A stretch of DNA of 64,000 bases from Albimonas marina. Its GTDB lineage: Bacteria; Pseudomonadota; Alphaproteobacteria; Rhodobacterales; Rhodobacteraceae. Both the position numbers and the translations under genes were made by a program. Where the stretch lies: assembly GCF_029223255.1 (NCBI RefSeq), contig NZ_JARHUC010000002.1:124001-188000 (forward strand), in the 5' to 3' direction. Positions 33,741 through 42,390 of this stretch are shown in pieces (position 1 is the first letter of the stretch; each line of letters starts with the position of its first letter). The notes beneath the pieces are model-generated. The model was not told the origin of the DNA. It did no database searches and saw only the letters and a list, made by a program, of their open reading frames with translations.

Positions 33741-35591
33741 TCAGAACAGGAAGTCGGAGGCGTCGAGGTCCGAGGCCTCGACGTCGCGCAGGGTGAGGAC
33801 GACGTCCTTGAAGGAGACGACGGCGTCGTCGCCCTTCTGCGCGACGTCGAGCTGGCCGAAGCGGCCGGCGCCCTTGAGGATCTCGATCCGGTCCTGTCCG
33901 TCGCGGAAATCGGCGATCTGGTCCTTGCCGTCGCCCTTGCCCACCGCGAAGACGTCGGCGCCGCCGCCGCCCGACATCCGGTCGTTCCCCTTGCCGCCGT
34001 CGATCCAATCGTCGCCGGCCGAGCCCCAGAGCTTGTCGCGCCCGCCGTCGCCCGACAGGCGGTCGTCGCCCGCGTCGCCGCGGATGCGGTCGTCGCCGCC
34101 CTGCCCCTTCAGCGCGTCGTCGCCGCCGCGGCCGCGGGCCTTGTCGTCGCCGCCGCGCAGCAGCAGGTCGTCGTCGCCCGAGGTGCCGCGGATCACGTCG
34201 GCCTTGTTGGTGGGAAGCTCCGAGGCGACGTCGACCACCGCGGGGGTCAAGGAGACGGCCGCGACCCGCTCCTCCGTCTCCAGGGTGCGGGCGGCGGTGA
34301 GGCGGAGGCCGACCTGCTCGGGCCCCTCCAGCACGTCGTCGCGGGCGAGCGTGACGGTGACCAGCGCGATGTCGCCCCCGGTCGTGGAGAAGTTGACCGA
34401 GCCGGAGAGCGGGCCCTTGAAGTCCTCGGGCCCGGTCAGGACGTTGGTCGCCACCTCCCAGTTCACCTCGTAGATGCCGTCGTCGATCGCGTGGCGCTGC
34501 ACGGCGAAGGTGTAGCTCTGCCCCTCCCGGATCTCGGCGCGGGCGCCGGCGGAGACGGTGAACCAGGCGTCGAGCCGGGCGAGGGAGGCGGGGTCCACGC
34601 CGTCGAGCCCATTCGAGAGCACGTCGCCGCGCGTGGAGCTCTGCGTCGCGCCGTTCGCGCCCGTGTCGCCCGACGGCCAGCGGAACACCGCCTTGCCCCC
34701 CAGCCCGCCCGCGCCGCCGGAGCCGCCGGGCGCGCTCGACTTGCCCGCGGTCTGGTCGGTGGCGCGGGTCTCGTCGCCGACGATCGCGAGCCCCTCGACC
34801 GTGCCGCCCTGGTTCAGCACGCCATAGGCGCCGTCGCCGTGGAAGCCCTGGAAGCCGCCCGGACCGCCGGTTCCGCCCTTGCCGCCCTTGCCGGGATCAT
34901 AGGGGAAGCTGAAGTCGCCGCCCTCGCCGCCGGTTCCGCCCTTGCCCCCGGCGCCGCCGCGCCCGCCGGTTCCGGCGACGGCGGCGTTGCTGTCGGCGAA
35001 GACGGCGGCGTCGAGGACGAGCGCGCCCGTGTTGAGCACGATGGCCGCGTCGCCGCCCGGGCCGCCCGTGCCGCCCCGTCCGCCGGTTCCGCCGGTGGCG
35101 CCGGTGGTGGCGCCGGGCGCCTTGCCGGGCGTCGAGCCCGTGGCGCCGGTCGAGCCGGTGGCGCCGTCGCCGGCATAGGCCTCGTTGTCCTCGAACCGCA
35201 CGTGGACCAGCGACAGCGCGCCCTCGTTGAGGATCGAGCCGACCGCGTCGCCGCCGGTTCCGGCCTTGGCGTAGCCCTCGACGAACTCGATCCCCTCGAG
35301 GGTCGCGGTCGACTGGGCGGAGACGCTCAGGTGGCGCACGGCGCCCTGCCCCGAGATCGCGACGTCCGGCAGGTGGTCGCCGTCGCGGTCGCCCATCAGG
35401 ATCACCGCGTCGGGATCGTCGATGCTCAGCGCGGCGTGGAGCTCGATGCGCGTCACGTCGGCGGCGAAGCGGATCACGTCGCGGCCCGCGGACTCGGCGG
35501 CGGCGGCGAGCGCCCCGCGCAGGGTCAGCGCATCGGGATCCTCCGCGTCCTCGAGCCCCGAGGCGCCGCTGGTGACGATGAACCTGGCCAT
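33741..35591 (-). CDS. RTX-type exoprotein: beta-helix with glycine-rich inserts, Calx-beta-like domain, calcium-binding nonapeptides
   Basis: 616 residues, no Sec signal. Residues 1-130 begin a right-handed beta-helix (ALTLRGALAAAAES, then DVIRF). Long GGx tracts (about 141-180, 207-256, 288-299) interrupt it. Residues about 340-450 resemble a Calx-beta domain. Residues about 465-545 hold tandem GGxGxDxLx nonapeptides, and the end DLDASDFLF is a classical type I secretion tail. ATG 35591 has GAGGGA upstream. It is divergent from the larger repeat protein at 35853. No HlyB/HlyD/TolC-like genes are in the window. Function: probably secreted, calcium-stabilised surface or matrix protein; no enzyme domain is recognised. 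Confidence 0.87.
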   Translation of the reverse strand: MARFIVTSGASGLEDAEDPDALTLRGALAAAAESAGRDVIRFAADVTRIELHAALSIDDPDAVILMGDRDGDHLPDVAISGQGAVRHLSVSAQSTATLEGIEFVEGYAKAGTGGDAVGSILNEGALSLVHVRFEDNEAYAGDGATGSTGATGSTPGKAPGATTGATGGTGGRGGTGGPGGDAAIVLNTGALVLDAAVFADSNAAVAGTGGRGGAGGKGGTGGEGGDFSFPYDPGKGGKGGTGGPGGFQGFHGDGAYGVLNQGGTVEGLAIVGDETRATDQTAGKSSAPGGSGGAGGLGGKAVFRWPSGDTGANGATQSSTRGDVLSNGLDGVDPASLARLDAWFTVSAGARAEIREGQSYTFAVQRHAIDDGIYEVNWEVATNVLTGPEDFKGPLSGSVNFSTTGGDIALVTVTLARDDVLEGPEQVGLRLTAARTLETEERVAAVSLTPAVVDVASELPTNKADVIRGTSGDDDLLLRGGDDKARGRGGDDALKGQGGDDRIRGDAGDDRLSGDGGRDKLWGSAGDDWIDGGKGNDRMSGGGGADVFAVGKGDGKDQIADFRDGQDRIEILKGAGRFGQLDVAQKGDDAVVSFKDVVLTLRDVEASDLDASDFLF

Positions 35592-35852
35592 GACGCATCC
35601 CTCGCTATGGCCCGGCGGCCGCCGACGGCCGCGCCCCGACCTCTCGGCCGCGGCCGGCGCGCGCGGATCGTCGGACGCGGACCCTTCCCCCGACCCCACG
35701 CTTAACGGTGGGGCGACGTTGGGGCAAGCGAAGGACGGGTCGATCGGGAGGAATGCGCTTGGTCGGAGGTTTCCGCTATGTTAACCACGCGGACCGCGAC
35801 GGGGGACGCGTTTCGGTTCAGGACCGTTTGAATTTCTGGGGGGCCGTCCGCC
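35592..35852. promoter_or_regulatory. Divergent promoter region of the two RTX-like genes
   Basis: 261 bases without a gene. A hairpin-forming CCCCAC/GTGGGG pair (35694-35713) encloses a short AT core, and a TATGTT element (35777-35782) could serve as -10 for the plus-strand gene, though no good -35 was found. Regulation cannot be read further. Confidence 0.4.
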
Positions 35853-38800
35853 ATGTGGGATTTCGTCAAGAAGGTCGGCTCGGCCATCGGCACGGCTGTG
35901 AAGACCATCGTCGACACCGTGCGCGACACGGTCTCGGACGCCGCCGAGGCGATCGAGAACGGGGCCAGGAAGGTCTCCCAGGCGGTCAAGGACGCCGCCG
36001 ACAAGGCCCAGCAGTTCGCCGCCGACGCCGTGGGCGTGGCCGAGAAGGCGGTCGACTTCGTGGTGGGCGTCGCCAAGGACGCCGCCGAAAGCACCGCCGA
36101 GGCGATCAAGACCGGCGTGGAGGCGGTGGGCGACGCGCTGGGCGATGCGATCGCGCTGGGCAAAGCGGGGCTGGAGGCGGTCTGGGACAAGGCGGTCGAG
36201 CTGGTGGACGCCGCCCGCGACGCGGCCTCGGACGCGCTGCAGGCCGCGCGCGACGCGGCCGCCGACGCGCTGGTGGACTTCAAGGAGGCCGCCGAGGCCG
36301 CCATCGACGCCGCGGTCGAGACCGTGAAGTCCATCGTGCGCAAGGCCGGCGTCGTCATCGAGGGCGACGGCGGCGACAACACGCTGACCGGCAACATCGG
36401 CCTGGCGAGCTTCATCTACGCCAAGGGCGGCGACGACAAGATCTCGAACCTGGGCGGCTACGTCGAGGCCTACGGCGACAAGGGCGACGATCAGATCTCG
36501 GTGGTGGGCATCACGGCCAAGCTGTTCGGGGGCGACGGAAACGACCGGATCGACAGCGACGCCGGCGTCTCGGAGGTCTCGGGCGGCGAGGGGCGCGACC
36601 GGATCAAGGGCTTCGGCGCGGTCAACCTGCTGAAGGGCGAGGACGACAACGACACGCTGATCGCCACCGGCGGCGACAACAGGGTCTACGGCGGCGACGG
36701 CGGTGACGACCTGATCGGGCGCGGCGGGCGCAACCTGATGCGCGGCGAGGACGGCCGGGACCTGATCAAGGCCTACGGCGCGTGGAACGACGCCGACGGC
36801 GGCGCGGACGACGACGTGCTGCGGGGCTTCGGCGCCTACAACAACCTCAAGGGCGGGGACGGCGACGACAACATCTTCGGCCTCGGCGCCGAGAACGCGC
36901 TGGTGGGCGGCGCGGGCGACGACAGGATCACCGCGGCGGGCGCGGTCTCGGCCGCCTGGGGCGGCTCGGGCGACGACCGGATCTTCGCCGTGGGCGGCGT
37001 GAACGACCTGCGCGGCGAGGGCGGCGACGACGTCCTGATCGGCAAGGGCGGCGTGAACATCGTCGACGGCGGCGACGGCGACGACGTGCTGAAGGCGACC
37101 GGCGGCTGGAACCGGATGTGGGGCCGCGACGGCGACGACCTGCTGGTGGCCATGGGCTCGGTCAACGAGCAGTACGGCGGCGACGGCGACGACCTGATGG
37201 GCGCCTACGGCCAGGCCAACATCCAGCTGGGCGGCGCGGGCGACGACCTGATGGCGGTGGCCGGCACCACGCTCAACTTCCAGAACGGCGAGGCGGGGAA
37301 CGACCTGCTGTTCGCCGCCGGGCGGCTGAACATCCAGCTGGGCGCGGCGGGCGACGACGTGCTGGTGGCGGTGGGCGGCGTCAACATCCAGCATGGCGGC
37401 GACGGCGACGACGTGCTGGCCGCCGTGGGCGGCGCCAACGTGCAGATCGGCGCGGACGGCGACGACTTCCTGATCGGCGGCGGCCTGGGCACGGCGCAGT
37501 TCGGCGACCACCTGTGGTCCTCGATCCCCGACGACGCCCAGGTCGGCGACGCGAAGTTCGGCGAGGAGCGCAAGAAGCTCGACGCCAAGGTCGACTACGC
37601 CGGCGGCGGCGACAACGTGATGATCGGCGGCGGCAAGGCCAACTTCCAGTTCGGCGGCGATCGCGACGACGTGCTGCTGGGCGGCGGCAAGGCCAACCTG
37701 CAGTTCGCGGGCGCGGGCGACGACGCGATGGTCGGCTACGGCATCGGCCAGGTGCAGAGCGGCGCGGACGGCGACGACCTGATGGCGGGCCTGGGCATGG
37801 TCGGGCTGCAGATGGGCGGCGCGGGCGACGACGTGATGTTCGGCGTGGCGCGCGGCAAGAAGGCGGGCGCGCAGGTGCAGTGGGGCGGCGAGGGCGACGA
37901 CCTCGTGATCGGCTTCGGCCTGCTGGCGGGCAAGAACCCGATCCAGAAGTTCAAGGACTACATGTCCGACGCCAAGAAGCTGCGCAAGATCGTCGACAAG
38001 AAGTTCGGCGGCGACATCGACGGCGACAAGAAGGCGGCCGAGCTGGCCTCGGACTTCGGCAAGGAGAAGCTGAAGAAGGGCCTGCTGAAGGCGATCCCGT
38101 CCGTGAACGTGCAGATCGCCGACGACGGGAACGACGTGCTGGTGGCCGGCGGCGAGCTGGGCGTGCAGTCGGGCGGCCTGGGCGAGGACATCTTCCTGGG
38201 CGGGGGCGCCTACAACCTGTCGATGGGCGGGCTGGGCGCGGACCTGATGCTGACCGACGCGGCCGGTCTGAACATCTACCACGGCGGCGACCAGAACGAC
38301 TGGATCGTGGACACCTCGATCTTCGTCGACTTCATCGCCGGCTCGTTCCTGCCGGTGAAGAAGATCGCCGCGGTGGCGCGCTGGATCGACGAGGCGCTCG
38401 ACCCGCTGGAGGCGGTGGTCGACACGATCTCGGACATCCAGGACGTGCTGGAGCGGTTCGACCCGCTGAAATACGTCGAGGGGGCGCTGGCCCCGACGCT
38501 CGCCAAGCTGAAGTCGGCCTTCGACATCGAGACCAACCAGTTCCTGGGCGGGAACGGCGACGACGTGATCGGGGCGGGCGACACCGGGGGCGACCTGGTG
38601 GGCGGCGCGGGGAACGACACCTACCTCTTCACCTTCGGCACACGGGGCGAGCACGACATCGACGAGGCCGGCTTCGACGCCGCGCGCGACTGGGCGGGGC
38701 GCACCCGCTCGGACGACGCGAAGGCGGAGGCGGACGCGAGCGCGAAGGACGCCGGTCCCGGCGGCGAGGACGTGATCGAGCTGCGCGGCTTCGGCGGGCT

Positions 38801-39317
38801 GGTCGACATCTCGGCCGACAACCTCCGCTTCGCCACCCTGGGCGGCAAGGACCTGGTGATCGGCCTGCGCACCGCGGGGGGGACCGACCTGGACTTCGCC
38901 GGCCATATCCGGGTGAAGAACATGGACGACGCCGCCACCCAGGTGGAGACGCTGCGCATCGTCACCTCCACCGGCTCGGTCGAATACGACATCGGGCGGG
39001 CCTGGGACGAGGGCAAGCTCAACCAGACCACCTGGAACGACCGGACGGCCAAGGGCTGGAAGCAGCTTCTGGACGGGGAGTGGCCGAACGCCTGGACGGA
39101 CGAGTCGGTGGATCTTGCGCCCTACCTGGTGGCCTCGGGCGCCTCGCGCGGGACGCAGGACATCTTCGACGCGCGGTTCGAGGGCTGGCTGGACCAGATC
39201 GAGACCGCCTTCGCCCATATCCCCGGCGCCAAGGGCGCCTTCCGCCATGCCCACGAGATGGCGGGCGACATCGTCAAGCTGGCGTCCGAGGTCCCGGACA
39301 TGCCCGACCTCGCCTGA
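35853..39317 (+). CDS. Giant LEA-like helix plus 18-residue-repeat calcium beta-roll protein
   Basis: 1154 residues, no Sec signal. Residues 1-165 are an Ala/Asp/Lys-rich run of amphipathic helix like LEA or apolipoprotein repeats. From residue 171 to about 532 follow twenty tandem repeats of almost exactly 18 residues, consensus GGxGDDxLxxxGxxNxxx: a canonical RTX nonapeptide alternating with a degenerate one carrying a conserved Asn. About ten further repeats follow to residue 830, broken by helical inserts (near 555-590 and 690-750). The C-terminal 280 residues contain two more GGNGDD turns and an RTX-like DLVIGL/ETLRIV end. One turn of a beta-roll is 18 residues, so only one face would bind calcium. 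I do not recognise a named family. Confidence 0.85.
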   Translation: MWDFVKKVGSAIGTAVKTIVDTVRDTVSDAAEAIENGARKVSQAVKDAADKAQQFAADAVGVAEKAVDFVVGVAKDAAESTAEAIKTGVEAVGDALGDAIALGKAGLEAVWDKAVELVDAARDAASDALQAARDAAADALVDFKEAAEAAIDAAVETVKSIVRKAGVVIEGDGGDNTLTGNIGLASFIYAKGGDDKISNLGGYVEAYGDKGDDQISVVGITAKLFGGDGNDRIDSDAGVSEVSGGEGRDRIKGFGAVNLLKGEDDNDTLIATGGDNRVYGGDGGDDLIGRGGRNLMRGEDGRDLIKAYGAWNDADGGADDDVLRGFGAYNNLKGGDGDDNIFGLGAENALVGGAGDDRITAAGAVSAAWGGSGDDRIFAVGGVNDLRGEGGDDVLIGKGGVNIVDGGDGDDVLKATGGWNRMWGRDGDDLLVAMGSVNEQYGGDGDDLMGAYGQANIQLGGAGDDLMAVAGTTLNFQNGEAGNDLLFAAGRLNIQLGAAGDDVLVAVGGVNIQHGGDGDDVLAAVGGANVQIGADGDDFLIGGGLGTAQFGDHLWSSIPDDAQVGDAKFGEERKKLDAKVDYAGGGDNVMIGGGKANFQFGGDRDDVLLGGGKANLQFAGAGDDAMVGYGIGQVQSGADGDDLMAGLGMVGLQMGGAGDDVMFGVARGKKAGAQVQWGGEGDDLVIGFGLLAGKNPIQKFKDYMSDAKKLRKIVDKKFGGDIDGDKKAAELASDFGKEKLKKGLLKAIPSVNVQIADDGNDVLVAGGELGVQSGGLGEDIFLGGGAYNLSMGGLGADLMLTDAAGLNIYHGGDQNDWIVDTSIFVDFIAGSFLPVKKIAAVARWIDEALDPLEAVVDTISDIQDVLERFDPLKYVEGALAPTLAKLKSAFDIETNQFLGGNGDDVIGAGDTGGDLVGGAGNDTYLFTFGTRGEHDIDEAGFDAARDWAGRTRSDDAKAEADASAKDAGPGGEDVIELRGFGGLVDISADNLRFATLGGKDLVIGLRTAGGTDLDFAGHIRVKNMDDAATQVETLRIVTSTGSVEYDIGRAWDEGKLNQTTWNDRTAKGWKQLLDGEWPNAWTDESVDLAPYLVASGASRGTQDIFDARFEGWLDQIETAFAHIPGAKGAFRHAHEMAGDIVKLASEVPDMPDLA
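36363..37448 (+). repeat. Tandem 54-base coding repeat (20 copies, 18 residues each)
   Basis: Lies within the giant beta-roll gene. Eighteen of the twenty units are exactly 18 residues and two are 19, so the register is preserved over about 1.1 kb. Units are diverged at DNA level, which argues for an old repeat kept by selection and not a recent expansion. Confidence 0.85.
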
Positions 39318-39353
39318 GCGCGGGACGCCCCGGGGCCGAATGGGGGCGGAACG

Positions 39354-39392
39354 AAAACGGCCGGACGTCCGCGGGGACCTCCGGCCGTTCGC
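39354..39392 (-). terminator. Intrinsic terminator between convergent genes (best in minus direction)
   Basis: A perfect 10-bp stem (AACGGCCGGA / TCCGGCCGTT) lies between the beta-roll gene end (39317) and the DUF992 gene end (39436). Read on the minus strand, the stem is followed by TTTTCGTT, a usable terminator for the DUF992 gene; it may also stop plus-strand transcripts. Confidence 0.75.
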
Positions 39393-39435
39393 ATCTGCGA
39401 CGCCGCGCCGGGTCAGGCCCCGGCGCGCGCGGTCC

Positions 39436-39954
39436 TCACTGGGCGAGGCCCACGTAGGTCAGCGAGAACATCTCGATCGCCAGCGAGGCGCCCACGCCGT
39501 CGGAGGTCGAGACCGAGATCGGCTGCAGGGCGAAGGACTTGTCGAAGCCCCCCAGCAGCGCGTTCGCGCCCACGCCCTTACCGGCGGCGATGTCCGCGCC
39601 GACGCCGATGTAGTCGCCCTCCATCGCCGAGACCTCGGCGTCGATCGAGGGGGCCAGAACGGCCCATTTCAGCGTCTCGTCGGCCTTGATGGTCAGGTCG
39701 GCGCCCAGCTTGCCCATCTCGGCGGTCAGCTCCTCGGGCGGGCGCTCGTCGGCGTGTTCGAAGACGCAGGCGAACTTGGTCGAGGAGACGATGATCAGGT
39801 TGGTCTTGTCGGACAGGGTGCAGGTCAGCATGCCGAACTCGACCCGGACCTCCTTGTCCTGCGCCGAGGCGGGCGCGGGCCCGAGCGCGGCGAGCAGGCC
39901 GAGCGCGAGGGGCGCGGCCAGGAACGGGGCGGCGAGTCGCTTGAACGGGGGCAT
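39436..39954 (-). CDS. DUF992 family secreted protein
   Basis: 172 residues. The signal peptide ends near residue 31 (ASAQD). FGMLTCTLSD with Cys45, the second Cys63 in KFACVFEH, LKWAVLAPS and GVGANALLGGFDKSFALQPISV match the DUF992 pattern of alphaproteobacteria. The two cysteines probably form a disulphide in the periplasm. No function is known for the family. It is monocistronic and ends at the hairpin at 39354. Confidence 0.88.
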   Translation of the reverse strand: MPPFKRLAAPFLAAPLALGLLAALGPAPASAQDKEVRVEFGMLTCTLSDKTNLIIVSSTKFACVFEHADERPPEELTAEMGKLGADLTIKADETLKWAVLAPSIDAEVSAMEGDYIGVGADIAAGKGVGANALLGGFDKSFALQPISVSTSDGVGASLAIEMFSLTYVGLAQ

Positions 39955-40117
39955 CAGGGTCTCCCTTCGGGGTCGCGGAGAAATGTCCGCGGGCCCGAGA
40001 CGCCGGCCGGGCCTGCCCCGCGCCGCTCGCCCCGGTCCCTGCGGCAGGGCTACGCCCGGCGAGGTGAAGCGAAAGTGAACGAAGCCGCGGCGGCCGGCGC
40101 GCGCGACGGCCCCCCGA

Positions 40118-40477
40118 TCACGAGGCCGCGCGTCGCCCCCCGGCGGCGCGTCCGCCCGCCGCCGGCGCGTGTCCGGGCGCGACGGGGCCGAGGGCGGCGG
40201 CGATGTCGGCGGCGATCTCGGCGCGCATCGGGGCGGGGCCCACGTCGAACCACAGGTGCGCCTCGCTCGCGCCCAGCGCGCGCAGTTCTCCGCCCGGCGC
40301 GAGGGCCGCGGCCGCGTCGTCGAGCGCGCGCACCGCGACGGCCCGCCGCCGCCCGCCCGGGCCCCGCGCCGTGGCCACGCAGACCGCGGGCAAGGCGGGC
40401 GCCCGCTCCCCGACCTCGTAGCACACGGTCACGTATGCGTTTCCGGACCGACCGGACCAGATGCTGCTCGTGGGCAT
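40118..40477 (-). CDS. Small hypothetical protein
   Basis: 119 residues, no recognised family. I accept it because GGAGG lies five bases before ATG 40477 and the central part (YVTVCYEVGERAPALPAVCVATA, then AHLWFDVGPAPMRAEIAADIAAALG) alternates strand- and helix-like stretches and is not of low complexity. The last 20 residues are Ala/Gly/Arg-rich and less convincing. It stands alone between the DUF992 gene and the divergent deacetylase-like gene. Confidence 0.5.
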   Translation of the reverse strand: MPTSSIWSGRSGNAYVTVCYEVGERAPALPAVCVATARGPGGRRRAVAVRALDDAAAALAPGGELRALGASEAHLWFDVGPAPMRAEIAADIAAALGPVAPGHAPAAGGRAAGGRRAAS

Positions 40478-40673
40478 GTACGCCTCCGCTCCCCGACACG
40501 ACGCTTGGATCACCCTCCCCGGAAAATCCATTTTCGAGCGGCCGCGCGCAAGCGCGAAGCCCTTAGAATTGAAGCGGTCCCGCCGCGCGGCCGGGGCCGC
40601 GACGCCCTGCCGATTGCCGGCCGCGGCGGCCCGTGCCACGGTCAGGCGAGAGTCGCCCGAGGGGGGAGCCGAG

Positions 40674-41609
40674 ATGGACGACCGCAGGAACCTGCGCGGC
40701 TGGTGGGACGGCGCGCCGCCGCCGCCCTGGCCCGAGGGGCGGTCGCTGGCGGTATCGGTGGTGGTGAACGTCGAGGAAGGGGCCGAGTTCTCGGTCGCCG
40801 ACGGCGATGCGGTGAACGAGCGTCTGCCCGAGGCCAACCAGCGGGTGGAGGGCCTCCCCGACCCCTGCATGGAGAGCCAGTTCGCCTATGGCGCGCGGGC
40901 GGGCTTCCGCCGGGTGCTGGACGCGCTGGCGGCCCACGCGATCCCCGCCACCTTTTCCACCTGCGGCCGCGCGGCGGAGCGCACGCCGTGGCTGCTGCAG
41001 GCGGCGGTCGCGGCGGGTCACGAGGTCTCGTGCCACGGCTGGCGCTGGGAATCCCATGCCGGCATGGCGGAGGCGGCGGAGCGCGAGGCGATCGCGCGGA
41101 CCTACGCCGCGATCCTGGCCGCGACCGGGGAGGCGCCGGTGGGCTGGCACACGCGCTCGGCCTCCTCGCCCAACACCCGGCGGCTGCTGGGGGAGCATGG
41201 CGGCTTCCTCTACGATTCCGACGCCTACGACGACGACCTGCCCTACGTGGTGGAGGGACCGCGCGGCCCCCACGTGGTCCTGCCCTACGGGTTCGACGCC
41301 AACGACATGCGCTTCGAGCCGGGGGGCGGCTTCATCCACGGGCGGGACTTCGCCGACTATTGCCTGGCCGCCGTCGACCGCCTGGTCGTCGAGGGCGCGC
41401 GCGAGGCCCGGATGCTCTCGATCGGCCTGCACCCCCGCCTGATCGGGCGGCCCGCGCGCATCGGCGGGCTGGAGACGACGCTGGCCGAGATCGCGCGCCT
41501 GCGCGACGCCGGCCGGGTCTGGCCCGCGCGGCGGCGCGACATCGCCCGGGTCTGGCGCGCGGCGCTGGGCCTGGCCCCCTGGCCCCCCTCGCAGGAGCCC
41601 GCCCCATGA
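40674..41609 (+). CDS. Polysaccharide deacetylase-fold protein, PuuE/allantoinase-like
   Basis: 311 residues of the NodB-related fold. SVVVNVEEGAEFSVADGD and VSCHGWRWESH correspond to the metal-independent allantoinase (PuuE) subgroup and not to sugar deacetylases, which carry TFDDG. PuuE hydrolyses the hydantoin ring of allantoin. GGGGGGAG precedes ATG 40674. It overlaps the racemase-family gene by four bases, a pairing seen in ureide/hydantoin catabolism, so a cyclic amide is the likely substrate. Confidence 0.87.
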   Translation: MDDRRNLRGWWDGAPPPPWPEGRSLAVSVVVNVEEGAEFSVADGDAVNERLPEANQRVEGLPDPCMESQFAYGARAGFRRVLDALAAHAIPATFSTCGRAAERTPWLLQAAVAAGHEVSCHGWRWESHAGMAEAAEREAIARTYAAILAATGEAPVGWHTRSASSPNTRRLLGEHGGFLYDSDAYDDDLPYVVEGPRGPHVVLPYGFDANDMRFEPGGGFIHGRDFADYCLAAVDRLVVEGAREARMLSIGLHPRLIGRPARIGGLETTLAEIARLRDAGRVWPARRRDIARVWRAALGLAPWPPSQEPAP

Positions 41610-42352
41610 AGATCCTTCTCGTGAACCCCAACATGACGCAGGCGATGACCGACCGGCTGACCGAGGTCGCCCGCCGCGCCGTCGCGCCGGGGACCGAGAT
41701 CCTGCCGCTGACCGCGCCGCGGGGCTTTCCCTACATCTCCTCGCGGGCCGAGGCGCAGATCGCCGGCGCCGTGGCGCTGGAGATGATCGCGCCCCATGCG
41801 AAGACCGTCGACGCGGTGGTGATCGCGGCCTTCGGCGACCCGGGGCTCGACGCCGCGCGGGAGCTCTTCGACCTGCCGGTGACGGGGATGGCGGAGGCCT
41901 CGATGCTGGCCGCCTGCCAGCTCGGCCGCCGCTTCGGGGTGGTGACCTTCGCGCCCTGGCTGAAGCCCTGGTACCACGCCTCGGTGCGCGACCTCGGGTT
42001 GGAGGCGCGCTTCGCGGGCCTGCGCTCAGCCGAGGACATCGACGGGCCGGTGACGGACGTGGCCGCGAACATGCGCGGGATCCTCAAGACGCTGGCGGAG
42101 AAGGTGGCGCGGGAGGACGAGGCCGACGCGGTGATCTTCGGCGGCGCGCCGCTCGCGGGCCTCGCCGCCGAGCTCGCGCTCGAGCTGCCCTGCGTGCCGA
42201 TCGACCCGATCTCCGCCGCGGTGACCCAGGCCGAGGCGCTGGTCCGCCTCTCCCCGCGCGGCGCCGACCGGGGCGCCTACGCCCGCCCGCCCGCGAAACC
42301 GTCCCAGGGCCTCGACCCCACGCTCGCCGCCTGGATCGCCCGCGAGACCTGA
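41606..42352 (+). CDS. Asp/Glu/hydantoin racemase-family protein lacking the catalytic cysteines
   Basis: 248 residues. KILLVNPNMTQAMTDRL, AFGDPGLDAAREL and FGGAPLAGLA align with hydantoin/allantoin racemases, but the two catalytic cysteines of that group are replaced by Ala75 and Gly180. The rest of the fold looks intact. A standard two-cysteine racemization is therefore not possible; it may be a hydrolase, decarboxylase or binding protein of the same fold. Coupled by ATGA to the allantoinase-like gene, it presumably acts on the same compound. Confidence 0.87.
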   Translation: MKILLVNPNMTQAMTDRLTEVARRAVAPGTEILPLTAPRGFPYISSRAEAQIAGAVALEMIAPHAKTVDAVVIAAFGDPGLDAARELFDLPVTGMAEASMLAACQLGRRFGVVTFAPWLKPWYHASVRDLGLEARFAGLRSAEDIDGPVTDVAANMRGILKTLAEKVAREDEADAVIFGGAPLAGLAAELALELPCVPIDPISAAVTQAEALVRLSPRGADRGAYARPPAKPSQGLDPTLAAWIARET

Positions 42353-42390
42353 GCGCCGACGCCCGCGGCCTCCCCCGCAGCCCTCGGGAA

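Noticed and set aside
36363-37448. CRISPR or mobile repeat within 36-37 kb
   Set aside because: The period is 54 bases in frame and encodes a regular protein repeat.
35781-39254. A 1157-residue minus-strand open frame opposite the beta-roll gene
   Set aside because: It is the mirror of the repetitive, GC-biased coding repeat and has no ribosome site or family resemblance; the plus frame has the consistent 18-residue period.
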